A DNA stretch of 57,816 bases from Gnetum montanum (Eukaryota; Streptophyta; Gnetopsida; Gnetales; Gnetaceae): NCBI GenBank assembly GCA_015680685.1, contig MNCI01003059.1, positions 1 through 57,816 of the forward strand. The letters run 5' to 3'. Below the pieces are notes generated by a model. The model saw nothing but the letters and a program-made list of their open reading frames with translations, searched no databases and was not told where the DNA came from. How positions within the stretch are numbered: position 1 is the stretch's first letter; each line of letters starts with the position of its first letter. A program made the translations under genes and the position numbers. Positions 1 through 14,751 of the stretch are shown piece after piece.

Positions 1-418
1 CTTGGCCAACAAGTGTCATAGGAAAGAGCTTAAATTTTTGCCAACCGTTATCAATGTTGTTCCATACACAAGCATCGTAGAAGGCTTGTAAATGTTGTTG
101 CAGATCTAAGTCATAGCCTCCTAAGAAATTGGGAAAGTTGTTTAGATTGAGCCTAGGTAGGTGGCTCTCTTTACGATGTCTACGGGAGATTCAAATAGCC
201 TCTTGTATTTGTGTTAGGCTTGTAGTGGCCAGTAGGGGTTCATCCTCATCAAGTAAGTTATGTTTTTGTGCATTGGGATGATGCTACCTTCGTTTATGTT
301 TATAAGAAACCCCCACCTCGGATTGCATACTCCAATCTTCATTTTCATATAATTTGTTGGTTCTCCAATGAATTGCCTCACTAGATGTGGCATTATCGTA
401 GTCTTGTAGGAGAGGCAT
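1..418 (-). pseudogene. 5' part of retroelement gag, element A
   Basis: This is the N-terminal part of a Ty3/Gypsy-type Gag, reading leftwards off the window. The ATG at 418-416 is followed by a segment with EAIHWRTNKLYENEDW, matching the equivalent parts of elements B (near 37100) and C (near 53640). After a deletion of the Ser-rich linker seen in B and C, the frame resumes with DEDEPLLA, RHRKESHLPRLNLNNFPNF and GGYDLDLQQHLQAF. In-frame stops, for example after KHKRR, mark it as dead. It lies just downstream of the primer binding site at 541-558. Identification rests on its matches within the window and on the Gag domain seen complete in element C. Confidence 0.75.
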
Positions 419-540
419 GGTTGTGAAATTGTGTGTGAATTTGTATGTAACTTTTTGTAATTATTTCTTCCTAAAAGATATATCATTAATTCCTATACAG
501 CAACCTTGTATGATATAACTAATCTAGATAACTAGCACCA

Positions 541-558
541 TCCCCAGCAACAGTGCCA
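541..558 (-). other. tRNA-Asp-type primer binding site, element A
   Basis: Read on the minus strand the site is TGGCACTGTTGCTGGGGA, one base after the LTR end. It differs from the Athila/Calypso-type site complementary to plant tRNA-Asp (TGGCGCCGTTGCCGGGGA) at three positions by eye. Element C has the equivalent site at 53486-53503 with the same one-base spacer. This places the family with tRNA-Asp-primed Ty3/Gypsy elements. Confidence 0.8.
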
Positions 559-559
559 A

Positions 560-1198
560 TGATGAGTGGTGAGGTACCCCTACACTCAACCATACAAATA
601 CGAGCGTTTCACACATGATCTAGTCGAATTCCGTAGACGGACTAGTTGTGGTATCCGAACAGTTACTCGTAGATCACAGTTCACTGTCTTCCCACCTGGA
701 CTAGTATTAACTTTGTCATGTATGGTTTAGTCCAGAGTGAGGTGTATGATGTGTTTATACACTAATGCTACTCCTAGGTATGATGGTAAATAATATAGAC
801 AAAACTAAGAGAGAGAGAGAGAGAGAGAATCTACCTAGCCTAAGTGCGATGAGCATCCGTTCCTTAATCATCCGTACACATCTTGGACCTTGTGCACAAC
901 TACCACTAGGATTACCAAACGCATGGCCTAGGTACGCTACTAGGCTACCAAGTAGTCACACTTAAATGCTCGTGATTAAGTCGTACTCATTCCACATTAC
1001 TATGAGATAAGGGTGAAGAGATATTAACTAAGAAAGCAGTAAATAACAATTAAATAAATAATTAAGCTAAGTGGATGCTGCAATGATGAAGTAATCTCGA
1101 TCTTTATTGCTGGTCATGTGCGTGTCCAAGTACGTCACACTCGAATAAGGATGTCGTACAATTACAATCACCACACTGCAGGCATGCACTAGGAGAAA
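560..1198 (-). mobile_element. 5' LTR fragment of element A
   Basis: The segment matches the LTRs of element B (28925-29777 and 37255-38161), including the shared blocks GAGGTACCCCTAC, GACTAGTTGTGG and TTAGTCCAGAGTGAGG. Its inner end reads CTCATCA on the minus strand. It holds a (GA)n run at about 809-828. The LTR breaks off at the N at 1199, so U3 and the TATA region are missing. Confidence 0.8.
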
Positions 1199-1199
1199 N

Positions 1200-1600
1200 C
1201 CATCAACAAGTATAATCATCTTGTAACCTAGTAGTGACTTTGCTTGATTTGCTTAATAGCAAGTCACTTGGTAATACCAGTAGTAGTTTTAGTTGCTCAA
1301 GGAATGTAGAATAAATCAAGACTAGATACTTATCGTCGTTAGGCTAGTTTAGTATTTCATTTCCATTGTCCCTTGGTTAATAGACTTTACATTGATTTTA
1401 CCATGTTTGACTTTATTAATACTTTAGCTAATCAACATCATTCAATCATATGCCTTACCAAGAGTTAAACCATACATCATGATTTCCCCTAATTTTGGTG
1501 ATAAGACAATGATCATCAACTTACTATCAATACAATAATGTGCATATTGTTTCATCTATGGATTACAATTTAGTCGTGTGCATACACTTGGGCATTGAAA
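1200..1600 (+). mobile_element. Divergent LTR fragment, opposite orientation
   Basis: Blocks such as the ACTTGGTAATACCAG region, AGGCTAGTTTAGTATTTCA, CATATGCCTTACCAAGAG and ATTACAATTTAGTCGTG follow the same order as the plus-strand LTR of element C (about 53050-53450) and the solo LTR (about 15190-15560). It is therefore an LTR fragment of the same broad family facing the opposite way from element A. The outer limit near 1600 is approximate. Confidence 0.6.
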
Positions 1601-4369
1601 GCTTTTTTAAATTTCTTATTTTTTAATATAGTAAAGTTGTTGTTCCCTCCCAACAAAAAAATAAATAGAGTACTTTTCATAATTTTAGATTATAATTTCT
1701 TAAAAAGTTCCAACTCTTATACGGACTCTTTGACAGGTGATTTGCCTACTAGCCGACTTTACTGTACAAAGACATCGACTAAGTGGAGAGAACTGGAGAG
1801 TACTACTGGCATTTGCTTCATGAGGCTAGCCTGGGTGACCTGCAGTGGAGTAGAGTTAGGTATGTGAACTCAACCTAGACGACCTGAGGAAACCTACAAA
1901 CCTGATTGATCAAGGTATGTGGCTTGCATCCTTCAAGCTATAATTTCAACTTATGTCTCCCGATAAGCTGTTTATAAAGTAACCAGCATTACGGTAAAAA
2001 AATGGCTGAAACTAAACTAAAAAGATGCGAAAGCAAGAGGAGAAAGGTCTGTGGAGATAGCATTAAAACAATAATTGTATGGTAGTATAATATGGAAATA
2101 TGCTTCGTGGTCGTGAAAATGATACAAAATGATATAAGCGAGGATGCCCGAATTCAAACGGTGAGCTGGAACAGTAGAATGATGATTTAATACAGAATAA
2201 TTTGGGATCTGGCAAACATCTCCTCTCAGAGGAAACTGATGAGTTTTAAAGACGGTAAGAAATTCGAAAATCCTGTCGCATGTTAGTGCCACAAAGAAGG
2301 CTGTGAATTATCTTGGTCAGAGAGTTACAGGAATACGATGACAGTGAATTATAATACTTGCCTGATATTATGCTCAAGCTCAAACTTCTGGAATAACAGG
2401 GATAATGACAGAGAAATCCATTGCATCCTACATTGGATGTGCCATGCCATGTAGGTTGAGGTTGATTGGGATTGCCTCGTTCATGGTATGGAATCGAATA
2501 AGTGAATAACGTATGGAGTTTGCCTTAGCATCCTCATTAAAGTTTTGAAAACTGTCAGATTCCCTCCGAGGAAGTCATTATCATTTCAAAGACCAATAGC
2601 AAAACTGAAGAGCTTCAACTTTTTGCATCCTATACTTTGATGCTCAACCAAGCTCACGGGCTTGTTATTGTTCTGCACTCGCCACGCTGTATTAGAAATA
2701 ACAGTCCGAGAGTAAAAACAAAGAATTGTCTTGTAGAAGGTGGCCCAGACTCTCAAACGTCCAAAATAAGAGGCCGGTCCGGCTACGCTGCACCTATGCA
2801 GCCCTTCTCCTGTTATTGTTGTGTCAGTGTCTGCCAGGAAATTCGTTGCAGACCAGAGAATGTCCACTTTCTATGGTGTAGCTACTCTGTTTCCCCGATG
2901 TGTATGGTTGGTTTCCATCCATACAGTTCTGCAAAGTCAAAAAGAAACACCAGTAAACAAAAAACAAAACTAAAAAATTTATCAACGGATCTTTTCAGGG
3001 CCTCACGTGAAGAGAAACTTCGACAAAAGAAGCCAACCACAGAGGAGGGGATTGGGGTTTCATGGTTCACATGATATTTGTTCAAGGAAAATTAGATACG
3101 ACAGAAGTCACATGCCTCGTATCTGGTTCAGGGTTTTGGGCTTCCGTTTTTGGCCACCATTATTGTGTATTCATTTGTCAAACAAGTTGCATTCTAAAGT
3201 GCAGTCTGTTCATGAATTAGAATGGAACAGAAATTACAGCGTCGTTATGACGAGAAATAATAATGCAGTTGGTCTTCTCGTCTGTGAACATTGGCAAATA
3301 GCATTGGCATCTCGTGATTGACAAGTCGCCATCACGGTGGAATTTGCAGACGAATGAGGTATCCAAGGAGGAGGGATATCTGGACTCTGTATATTGGGAA
3401 CAAGAATGCACCATAAACCATCAGTTTGCCCGTGAAATGTATTTTCTCATTAAAATGCATCTACAGGTAGCGCATAGCAGTAATAATATTATCATAATAA
3501 TCACGTTTGTTGGAATTCTGGATATTTACCTGTTTGCATAGTTTGCATGGCAAACGTGCATGAACAAAAAAGAATATATTTAAAACTAGTCGGAGCGAAT
3601 GGAGACTTATTGCCGGTTGATATATCCGAACAAAGGAGCCTTCAAAAGCTCAGATTATGTGACGAATAACGATAATTTGTTTAGTGAACTCGGTCGCCCG
3701 AGCCCGCGTCAACATGTAGGAGTACAAAGCAACACTTACTGTTGAAGCTTACGATTAGACCAGAGTTGAAACTTTGGAATGAACTTCCTAATTTGTGGGC
3801 TTCGACCTGACCTGTACCTTGTTACAGTACCTTAGAATAAGGTAATCATTATTATTCTAGCTTTGATCCAATAAAATGGGGTCGATTCTTGCCATTCTAT
3901 TCTACCTCTATGAAGAGCTAGAATAAGTTAATCAAAACAAAATAAACTTTTATTTAAAAAATAAATTCAGCCAAGTGCATTCCATGAAAAATTACTGCAA
4001 CTAAATAAGATGGTATGGAGTAATAATAGTATAAATATAGCTTCAAGCAAGTTGAAAAGATTGTTGAAGATGATGATGTTACTAAATAAAAGTTCTTCAT
4101 ACTCATGTTGATTAGGTAGTATCTACCCTAATGTGTAGGTTAGGATTGTGTAACTAGCATAGATGTCCTAAATTTTTAAAAAAAAATTAAAAAAGAAAAA
4201 CCTTATAATGGAATGAAAATGCTTAATTATATCCTTGTGAGATCACAAAGGGTCTATACCACAATAACTTTTTATGACAAAGCTTTGATATGGTCATGAT
4301 GAGTCTTGAACACCTCATCAAGTAAAAATATTTGAAAAATGAATCCAAGAATATTTGAAAAAATACACC
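1601..4369. other. Intergenic region, no supported gene
   Basis: Only short overlapping open frames occur (for example around 2586-3074 on both strands). None shows a recognisable domain or a coherent splice structure. The 2000-3700 stretch has a more even base composition than its flanks and could be a relic of single-copy sequence. Confidence 0.5.
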
Positions 4370-4379
4370 CAAGATACAT

Positions 4380-4490
4380 ATTTAAATTAGAAATTTATAA
4401 CTCAACATTACCTACCAAAATTAAACCCATAACTGCGAACTTGGAAATCAAGAGTCTTATGACTAGGCTAACATAATAATACCATAAACA
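4380..4490 (-). repeat. tRNA-derived SINE-like copy (family 1)
   Basis: The minus strand has an A-box-like TTAGCCTAGTCATAAGACT followed about 30 bases later by a B-box-like GGGTTTAATTTTGG, then GTTATAAATTT. Related copies lie at 6900-7010 (+), 14465-14580 (-), 38670-38790 (+) and 50780-50880 (+). The paired RNA polymerase III boxes support a tRNA-derived SINE. Confidence 0.55.
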
Positions 4491-4564
4491 TAATTTGAAC
4501 TTGCAACTTATTACGTACAAAGGAACAAGCTTACCATTTGATAAATGCTCTAATTAGACCTTAC

Positions 4565-5175
4565 TATTAATAAAGGGGATGGGAGATGTCAAAACCCAAA
4601 ATAATTTGACTATAGATACATTCCAAAACATATACTCAACATGATATATAAGATGAATTATAATAGAATATAACAATGCCTTAAGTGTGACTCAAACAAG
4701 CAATCTCTTGCCTAACAAGATAATGAGTTTAATGAGTTAACTACTTGAGCTACCTATCGCTAACTACCTTGTTATGAATAAAGAAAGGGTGTTGGAAACT
4801 CAAATCATATAACTATAGCTATATCCCAAGACATATAGTCAACAAAATATATTAGAAGAATTATAGAGGAATAATAATGATGCCTCTAATGTATCTCAAA
4901 TTAGTAGCCTCTTGCCTAACAAGACAATGAGCTAACAAGTTAACCCACCTTCCACTAGCACCTTGATATGAATAAATGGAGTATCAAAACCTAAAATAAT
5001 TTGACTATATGTACATCTCAAGACATATAGTTAAAATGATATATTAAAAGAAATATAGAGAAATATAATGATACATAACTGTGGCTTAAATTAGCAATGT
5101 TTTACCTAATATGATAATGAGCTAGCCACTTGATCCACCTATCATTAACTTGCTTAGCATGAACAAAGACATACA
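4565..5175 (-). repeat. Three head-to-tail SINE-like units (family 2)
   Basis: Units of about 200 bp lie at roughly 4565-4780, 4790-4975 and 4980-5175. On the minus strand each begins with a tRNA-like head (GGTAGCTCAAGTAGTTAACT in the first), a conserved CTTGTTAGGCAAGAG-type block and a B-box-like region near TTTGAGTCACAC. Each ends with an AT-rich tail containing GACTATATGTCTTGGGAT-like and CCCAAAATAATTTGA-like blocks. Further copies lie at 6725-6885 (-) and 7090-7310 (+). Confidence 0.6.
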
Positions 5176-5189
5176 ACTTGCATCCTCAA

Positions 5190-6700
5190 CATTGCATTTT
5201 TTCTTTTAATAAATTATGGTAATATATATAATGTTGTTTTAATGGCCATCAATAAAATAGTCAAAGTTTTACATCCAAAATAAATTTAGTAAAAAAAGTA
5301 AATTTAAAAATAAAGAACTTTATCATTATGATTATCACTATTAACAAGGTATGATAGAGTTTGTTGGTAAGGGCTTTCTATAGGTACATTTCATACTAAA
5401 AATTTTAATATGTTAAATTTATTTTATACATCATAAATTCCTATTCTAAACTTTCTAGATCATCATCATGGTATCTTTATCCTAATAACATAGCCAATCC
5501 ATTAAAGTTGATGAAGGATTTGACATAATTATCTACATTGAGCTATCCACTTTTATCTCAAGGATTTTTCCTTTTTGATTTTTCTTTAGTAGGGTGTCAA
5601 AACTAAAAGTAGTGATAAACCCATGTCCTTTAATTTGATAATTATCACAATTTTTTCTCCTTGTTATAGCTCCCTTTTGCTAAGAAATAGGTTACATGTG
5701 AAAAGCTAGAAGCATTAACTAATTTTTAAAATTCAAGGAAGAAACCTTAGGATGGTCTTTCCATTAAAATATTATGCAAAATAAGGGATGGAAGCTCAAA
5801 CAAAACATGTTTTATTAAGAAATAAATTAAAAGTATTTGATGGATAGATGTACTAAAAAATGGCTCCAAAAATCTAGTAAAACTTGTTTTTTTTTTAAAT
5901 GTAAAATAGACCAAAACAATATTGGCCTCAAGTGTTTTAATATGGCCCTTATCAAATTTTATTAATAGGTAGCCTTGATTTCTCTTTTCTAACATCAAAA
6001 AACCATTTTGAAGCATTAACCAAATTGAAGCATAAATCATTTCCACATTGAAGGATCAAATATTTTTCAAATTAAAGCATTATTGAAGCACAAGAAACAC
6101 AAAATATACAAATTTATTAATGAACCACATCACATACATGTAAGATATACTTTTAAATTTTGAAATAAATTAATATTATTGTAGTAGAGTTTGAGATAAC
6201 ATTAAAGTTTGAGATTTTTCAAAGTTGTGGAACCTTTGAACCTCAAAAAAATCAAGTTTCTTGACAAGACTACGAGTTGTCATAGTGACACATTATCATT
6301 TTTTGTTAATTGCAAGTCATTATTTCTCTAGGAACTTAACATATTTGAATACCATAAGTCAGGATTAACTTGTGATTAAAAGAAAACAAATAATGCTAAT
6401 TGTGATTTTATGAAAGATTGATAAGTTATGTCACAACCTCCATTGCTAGCTAAGTTCCAATTGCAAGTTTACTAGAAATCTTCACTATGGCCCACTCAAC
6501 TCATAGTCTACTAAATTTTGAAATTAAGAAAAAAGGAAGAAGATTTCAAGCTTCTAAATTCATTAATTAATAATGTGTTGTACAATGTTAACACTTTTTC
6601 AATTTTCTTTTGTTTAATTATAGTATTTAGAGGTGGTTTCAACCTCAAGTTTAATATTTAAGGCTAGCTTTGGTAAGAAGGTGATATGCCCTAACTCCAC
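5190..6700. other. AT-rich intergenic region
   Basis: Homopolymer runs and very short open frames only. The 99-codon frame at 5747-6046 (-) is low-complexity and has no domain I recognise. Confidence 0.5.
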
Positions 6701-6724
6701 GAGCTTTAAGGAACGTGGGAATTT

Positions 6725-6885
6725 GAAATAATGACAATAGATACTAGGCATGACATATAGGCAACAAAATACATTAGAAGAATTATAGAGTAGTATAGGC
6801 ATGACATATAGTGTAACTCAAACTAGTAACCTATTAACTAACAAGACAATGAGCTAAACACTTGAGTCACCTATCACTAACTAAC
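6725..6885 (-). repeat. SINE-like copy (family 2)
   Basis: Contains AGGTGACTCAAGTGTTTAGC and CATTGTCTTGTTAG on the minus strand, matching the family 2 head at 4565-5175. A (CATGACATATAG) segment is repeated at about 6748 and 6790, so the copy carries an internal short duplication. Confidence 0.5.
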
Positions 6886-6899
6886 TATGCAAAAGTTTT

Positions 6900-7310
6900 C
6901 TAATGAGGTGTTAGCTTACTGGTAAAAGTTTTGGCTTGGTAAGAACTAGAGAGCTCTACTGGCTAGTACTAAGTTATAAATTTAAAAAAATCATAAAAGA
7001 AATTTGAAATTGGTCTAATAAATCTAAGAAGTCTATCAATAGATGTAAATAAAATAGTTCAATTTAGTTTCAACTAACGCAACTAATGTTACTTAGAGCC
7101 AATGATAGGTGGCTTAAGTAGTTAACTCATTGTCTTGTTAGTTCAAATGTCATTATATTCCTTTATAATTACTCCTAATGTAAGATGTTGATAGTTTGAG
7201 TTGCACTTTAGACATCACTACATTCTTTTATAATTATTCTTAATGTATAATGTTGCCTCTTGGGTATATTGATAGTCAAACTATTTATGTTCAATACCCC
7301 TCCCTAAAAA
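6900..7310 (+). repeat. Two adjacent plus-strand SINE-like copies
   Basis: 6900-7010 is a family 1 copy with GAGGTGTTAGCTTACTGGTA. 7090-7310 is a family 2 copy with GGTGGCTTAAGTAGTTAACT and CATTGTCTTGTTAG, followed by two tail blocks ending in TTATAATTACTCCTAATGTA and TTATAATTATTCTTAATGTA. The duplicated tail suggests nested or tandem insertion. Confidence 0.5.
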
Positions 7311-9990
7311 AGGGGAAAAACAACTTTTGATAGCAACACATTATTCTATTTAAAGAAAGTATCATGAAAAGTTTATGTTAGCTATATCTTAGGATATATG
7401 CAATCATCTAGTTCTAGTTTCAAGACCACTAACATAATTTAATAACCTAAGGTTTCCTATCATATATTATGCTCACACAAGCTTAAAGAATTATATTTCA
7501 TTGGTTAAAAGTGATCACTTGCCATTTACATGCTTTCATGGTTTGATTTTAGTAAGCTATACTTTGTTGTTTTTGAACCACTAATGAAAAAATATTATTA
7601 GGTGTAACATTATTTGTTACATTAAGATGTCTGGTTTGTGGTTCGATTCCAGTAAGCTACCGCAGAAACACAATAGCATTATGGAAAAAAAAAATACTAA
7701 CACTGAAGTAGTCGACAGAATGCAAGAGAACTCGTAATTCAAAATAGTTTTAGTTTCCATTTTATCAATTATATAAGGCATGTGTTGTGCAAATAACCGT
7801 TTTGACTCCAATACTCTATCGATGTACCGGTATTATGCAGAAACTGTTGAAACTGTATTGTTTCTGTTCAACTGTAGCTATTGTGACTCTCATAATGGAA
7901 GATTGCAGTAAGTCATGTAACCGTTTATATCATACTTTTCTAGGTCGGCCACAAATCATGGACTTAATGGTTTAATGGTTAGTGGCCGGGTCATAAATTT
8001 CGTGGACCTGAGTTGAGTGGGCACCACTTTTACAATAAACTTAGAAAAAAATCAAATCAATAGATTTAGGTATCATTGTTAAGACGTTTAAAGATAACTT
8101 GGCCCAATATATCATGATTCTTAAAAGATGTCAATCCAACATATTTCTCAACTATCTCAACACTGGTTTATATTGAGCTCAAAACAAGGAAATAGTAGGC
8201 TGTGGAGCGTTTCAAATTCTCACGACATACTGGGGAAGGAATGGCGTGCTGCAACCTAAATTGCGGAGACTTGCGTGGTTCAATTTACTTGGAAAACCAG
8301 AAACGTACGAACTCTGTTACATGTGCTACTTCTAGTGTTGGTAGTGGGTTCCTATTCTGATCGACTTGTTCTTCACAAACCATACTTAACCTACCCATCC
8401 GCCATTAGAGAACCTACCTCAGTTTTTACGCATATTTCATGGCGGTAAGTTCGTTCTTTTTGTTGCCTCTCAGCCCAACATTCGTTTCACTCTTATCTCT
8501 ATCGTAGACTATGTATCAGCCATGATTCTAAGCCGGGCCACGAAACCATGGATCTGGGTTTTTCATTTCATGCACATGCACGCCAAATAGCCACACTGGT
8601 ACTGGTTTTCAAACGCTTCTGTTAAGGAATCACCCATGTCTCCAACTGTATCACTCGTAATCATATGTTGTCTCTTTTGCCACCTCAGAGATCATACCGA
8701 ATTTTCTTTACTGTGAGCAGTTCGATGCGAATAAAGAAATGGTTGAGATGATAAGATCCACCGGGAAGGTGAGGGAGGCTCCCTTTTCTTTTCACAGTAG
8801 TGGGGGCACACAGCTCTTTTTAATCCGAAAAGCAAATTCCTGAAAACAGAAAGAAGTAAGCCAACAACAACAACAAAATCAAGCAGTGTTCTGTTCTCAA
8901 TTTAAGCAATGATTCAAGGTCGCCCGTTATCATGGTTTGGGGTCAGTCCGGGTAGCTTTAACTGTTCCCGTAATACCATCCAAGCAAAATGCTTCATCCC
9001 GTAATATGAGGCTTTTCAGATTTAATGGAGAGCCTAGACGCAGCTAAAAATCCTTTCTTGGAATTTTCAAAAGAGGACGCACTGGTCAAAAGTGGCCCTG
9101 CGTTTTATCTGCAACTGGCGCGCTTTGCTTCTTCTGTACGTACTTCACGGGGCGGCCCTGCCAAGTTTTTCTTGACGCAACTTGGATTTACATCCACTCA
9201 CTGAAAACCAGACTTTCTGTGTTAAATATATTAAAATAAGTGCCATTTGGAATGTAAGATAATATAATATCCTTTGGAAATACTGCAAGTGCGGCGTTTT
9301 TGCACTCTGCGAATCCAAATCAGGTTTCAAAATGGATCCACGACAGTGAGGAAAAGTTAGCGTGCTTGTGCGTAGTTCATGTGAAAAAATGAGTGCGCCG
9401 TTCCGAAAATTAAGTGGCGGGAAAAGAGGGGTAATACGGATGTGTTCTGCATTTCTACCATAGGTCCCACGGCGAGCAGGTTTTTTATTTTTTTAAAAAA
9501 AGGAGATATGGCCACTAGTTACGAGAAATTGTTAGAATATGTATCAAAATTTCAAGCCGTTCCATGCCCAAATTCCAAAAACGAAAATCCAAATTTTCGA
9601 TTGTTTGTTTTGACAGCCGCAGACAGTGTCCCGAAATTCCGGTAACAGAACACAAGTTTCAAATGTTTTTTTTTTTTTATCCTTTTTGCAAGTAATGCAT
9701 CACTTCGCGACTTCGCCTACGATAATGGAGAACAAATTTTTTTTATTTTTGTTTTGAATGTCGCGGGTACTGGCACGGTGGCACCCAATTTCCCATAACA
9801 GAACACAATTTTCATTTTTTTTCGGTTGTGTAAGCGGTGGATGCCTTCCGGAAGCACAAATTTTTGGATCAGGTGGCTAGCGATGCGGTAACCCAAAAAC
9901 AGATAGAGATCAAACAAAAGTTTTTCCATAGTGCCGTGGAATTTCATGATTCTGTTCACAAAAAAGAAAACAAAAATCCTTTCCTTGTTC
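7311..9990. other. Intergenic region upstream of the GH9 gene
   Basis: No supported gene. From about 8160 onward base composition is closer to even than in the flanking AT-rich DNA, as often seen next to genes. Short open frames here lack recognisable domains. Confidence 0.45.
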
Positions 9991-10044
9991 CACAATTTTG
10001 TTGTAAATCCCAAATCCCACAATTTTGTTGTAAATCCCAAATCC
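9991..10044. repeat. 27-bp direct tandem duplication
   Basis: The unit beginning CACAATTTTGTTGTAAATCC at 9991 is repeated exactly from 10018. It lies about 300 bp upstream of the GH9 TATA box. Confidence 0.85.
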
Positions 10045-10321
10045 CAGAAAGGCGTCATCAACAATTCCAAGATAAAGACGCATCCATGGAACAAAACTCC
10101 TGTAATTTCAAGAGCAGGGGTCCCGCAATTGTCGCGCAGAGCACAATGTCCAAAGGCGGGACATTGGAGCCTCGGAACAACGCTCCCCTGCCTGGTTTCC
10201 TAGGCTCCCTTCCCTTGATCCACGCCGCAGAATCGCCGGAGCAAATGACAGGGACTTTTACGATAAATTGCAGCATAATTCCTTGAAATTCTCCAGCGCT
10301 GGCGTCCATGCCATCCACGCC

Positions 10322-10328
10322 TATATAA
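10322..10328 (+). promoter_or_regulatory. TATA box of the GH9 gene
   Basis: TATATAA sits 133 bp before the start codon. It is followed by a CT-rich leader (10350-10410, repeated CTCTCT), typical of a plant transcription start region about 30 bp downstream. Confidence 0.75.
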
Positions 10329-10439
10329 GCTCACCACTCAGACCCACAAGAACCATCTCTCTCGCTCTCTCTTTCTCTGTATCTTTCCGTTAAACAGTTA
10401 GTTATCTCTTCGACGTTCTCCGAGATAAAGAAAAGTTAG

Positions 10440-12832
<2,393 letters not shown>

Positions 12833-14460
12833 AATCACAATCTTTTGTAGCTTAAAGTTCTTCTGACTGTGTTTGTTTTTGTTAGTTGCTCTGTTTGTGT
12901 TTCTCGTCAGTGGCTTTGTAGTGTCCCCAGTCGCCCTCCTGCAAAAGCAGGTAGTGACGGAGAATTATGTTTTGTTTTGTTCTCTTCCTGTTACCAACTG
13001 GTAATCTTACTGCTAGTTAACATATTATGTGCTACTGCAGAGCATCGTACCTTCTTCTCGTATAATTTGGTTTATTGCTTCTCGAATAATCTTCTGTCAA
13101 TTTATTCCACTGAGTATCACAAAACCGTAACTGTTATTCAATTAAAAGTGGAGTAAATCCAAACATGGGGTCTCAATCTAAATCGGTAATGAGGTTCCCC
13201 TGTTCCTCGGATTCCAAATACAGTGCTACCCGGAAACGAAATGATGCAAATTACCGAGGCAGGGGTAATCATATGAATGCCCCACATTTCTTTGCAGGCG
13301 GTCACTTTCCCTGTGTGTATGCGGTGGGAGCTTGGAAGGGATATTCTATTCCAACAACCGAGGAGGAGGAAAATCGGGAATGGCGAAGAACTTTGAGTGT
13401 GGAACCATGACAAGTAGGACCAGTGCAAAAAGAAAATTCCAAGTGAATGCGACGTTGCCTTGAATCTAAAATTCTGAGAGGCTTTCAGTTTTGACATACA
13501 TGTCTTCTGCACTTTTACGCACATCACGGGAAATTGCCGCTGCGCCGGCCACGCTATCGAAAATTGCGGTTGGAACCACAACGCAACCAGAAAGAGACTC
13601 TTCTTTAGCCAACAAATTTTCTACACCACTTCTCTACACATATTTTATCCATTTCTAAAATAAAAAACAAGAACATGCAAAGAGTATGGCTGGCTTAATG
13701 CCTATTCGTCATCGGGCAACGTCACGCGGTTATTCATATTCAGCATGGAACATAAAAATGGATTTGAATTTCTTATGGGTGTGTGCCTAGACATTCTCTA
13801 TGTGGTTTTCATAGAAATCAAGAACATAGCTAAATGTTAAAAGCCTAAATTCCATCCTATTGAACATTGATTTACGTTATTGATTTCCCATTATTAATAA
13901 CATAGAATTTCGCGTGATATTATGTCATGAGCTTGAATCTCCCTTTTCCTAAAATCTCATGGGTTATTACTTAGATAAAGACTATAAATGTTGGATTGAT
14001 GATGAATATCTAAGTCAGATCTCTCTATCTTAAGATAATGATGATGAATATATATGTTGACAAAATAGCAAAAGTCGTCATCACGCCTCGCCCTGCCGCA
14101 AAGGACATTTTTGTCTTCCTCTCTCTGCCTTCTCCAACAAAACATATATTTTTATCAGGCCTGGCACAAAGTGCAGAGAAAGACAATAACGAAAACCATC
14201 GCAGGAACATTAAATCTCTATATTTTGAATTGTTTTACGTTAGAGTCACGATCAAATGCTTCCTGTTTGGCAATTTTGTTGTTATAGCTTTGTTCACATA
14301 AGCTTACCTTGGAATTTTGTATTCAAATTTTGTATTCAACTCTCAAGGGTGATTCAAGTAAAGGCAAAAACTTTAGGACTTTTGTTTTTAATATTTTATA
14401 TTATGGTTTTTATATCTTTTAAAATGTTTTGGGGGTATTGGAACATTAAATAATTGTAAT
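12833..14460. other. GH9 3' flank and intergenic DNA
   Basis: The first 300 bases are probably 3' UTR (T-rich, AATAATC at 13085 and ATTAAAAG near 13140 as weak polyadenylation candidates). Beyond that, only short unsupported open frames. Confidence 0.45.
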
Positions 14461-14464
14461 ATAG

Positions 14465-14580
14465 GTATGCCCAAAGGTATATAGTCGAGTTAGACCTTTA
14501 TAACTTAGTATTGCTCACTAGAATCAAACCTTTTTAAGTCAAGAATCTTACCACTAGGCTAACACAATAAAACAATGTAA
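14465..14580 (-). repeat. tRNA-derived SINE-like copy (family 1)
   Basis: On the minus strand, TGTTAGCCTAGTGGTAAGAT is a good A-box match and AGGTTTGATTCTAGTGAGC is a B-box match about 35 bases later. The 3' tail contains ACTATATACCTTTGGGCAT. Confidence 0.65.
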
Positions 14581-14751
14581 GGAAGATACAGATTTGGATC
14601 TTACTCAAAATGAGGTAGTTACATAGCACAAACTTCTTATGAAAATTGTAATAGTGAGTTGTTTGGCAAACGATTTTGTCTTGTATATGGCTTGCTTGTT
14701 ATATTCAACTTCTTATCACTACGCATTTAAAATTTACCTTATTTTAAACAT

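Noticed and set aside
2586-3085. Overlapping frames of 93 and 145 codons on opposite strands
   Set aside because: No recognisable domain and no consistent gene structure; probably chance frames.
9991-10044. CRISPR-like direct repeats
   Set aside because: Two adjacent copies without spacers in a plant nuclear sequence; a simple tandem duplication.
9837-10286. 149-codon open frame upstream of the GH9 gene
   Set aside because: It lies in the promoter region, contains a 27-bp tandem duplication, and has no domain or plausible splice partners.
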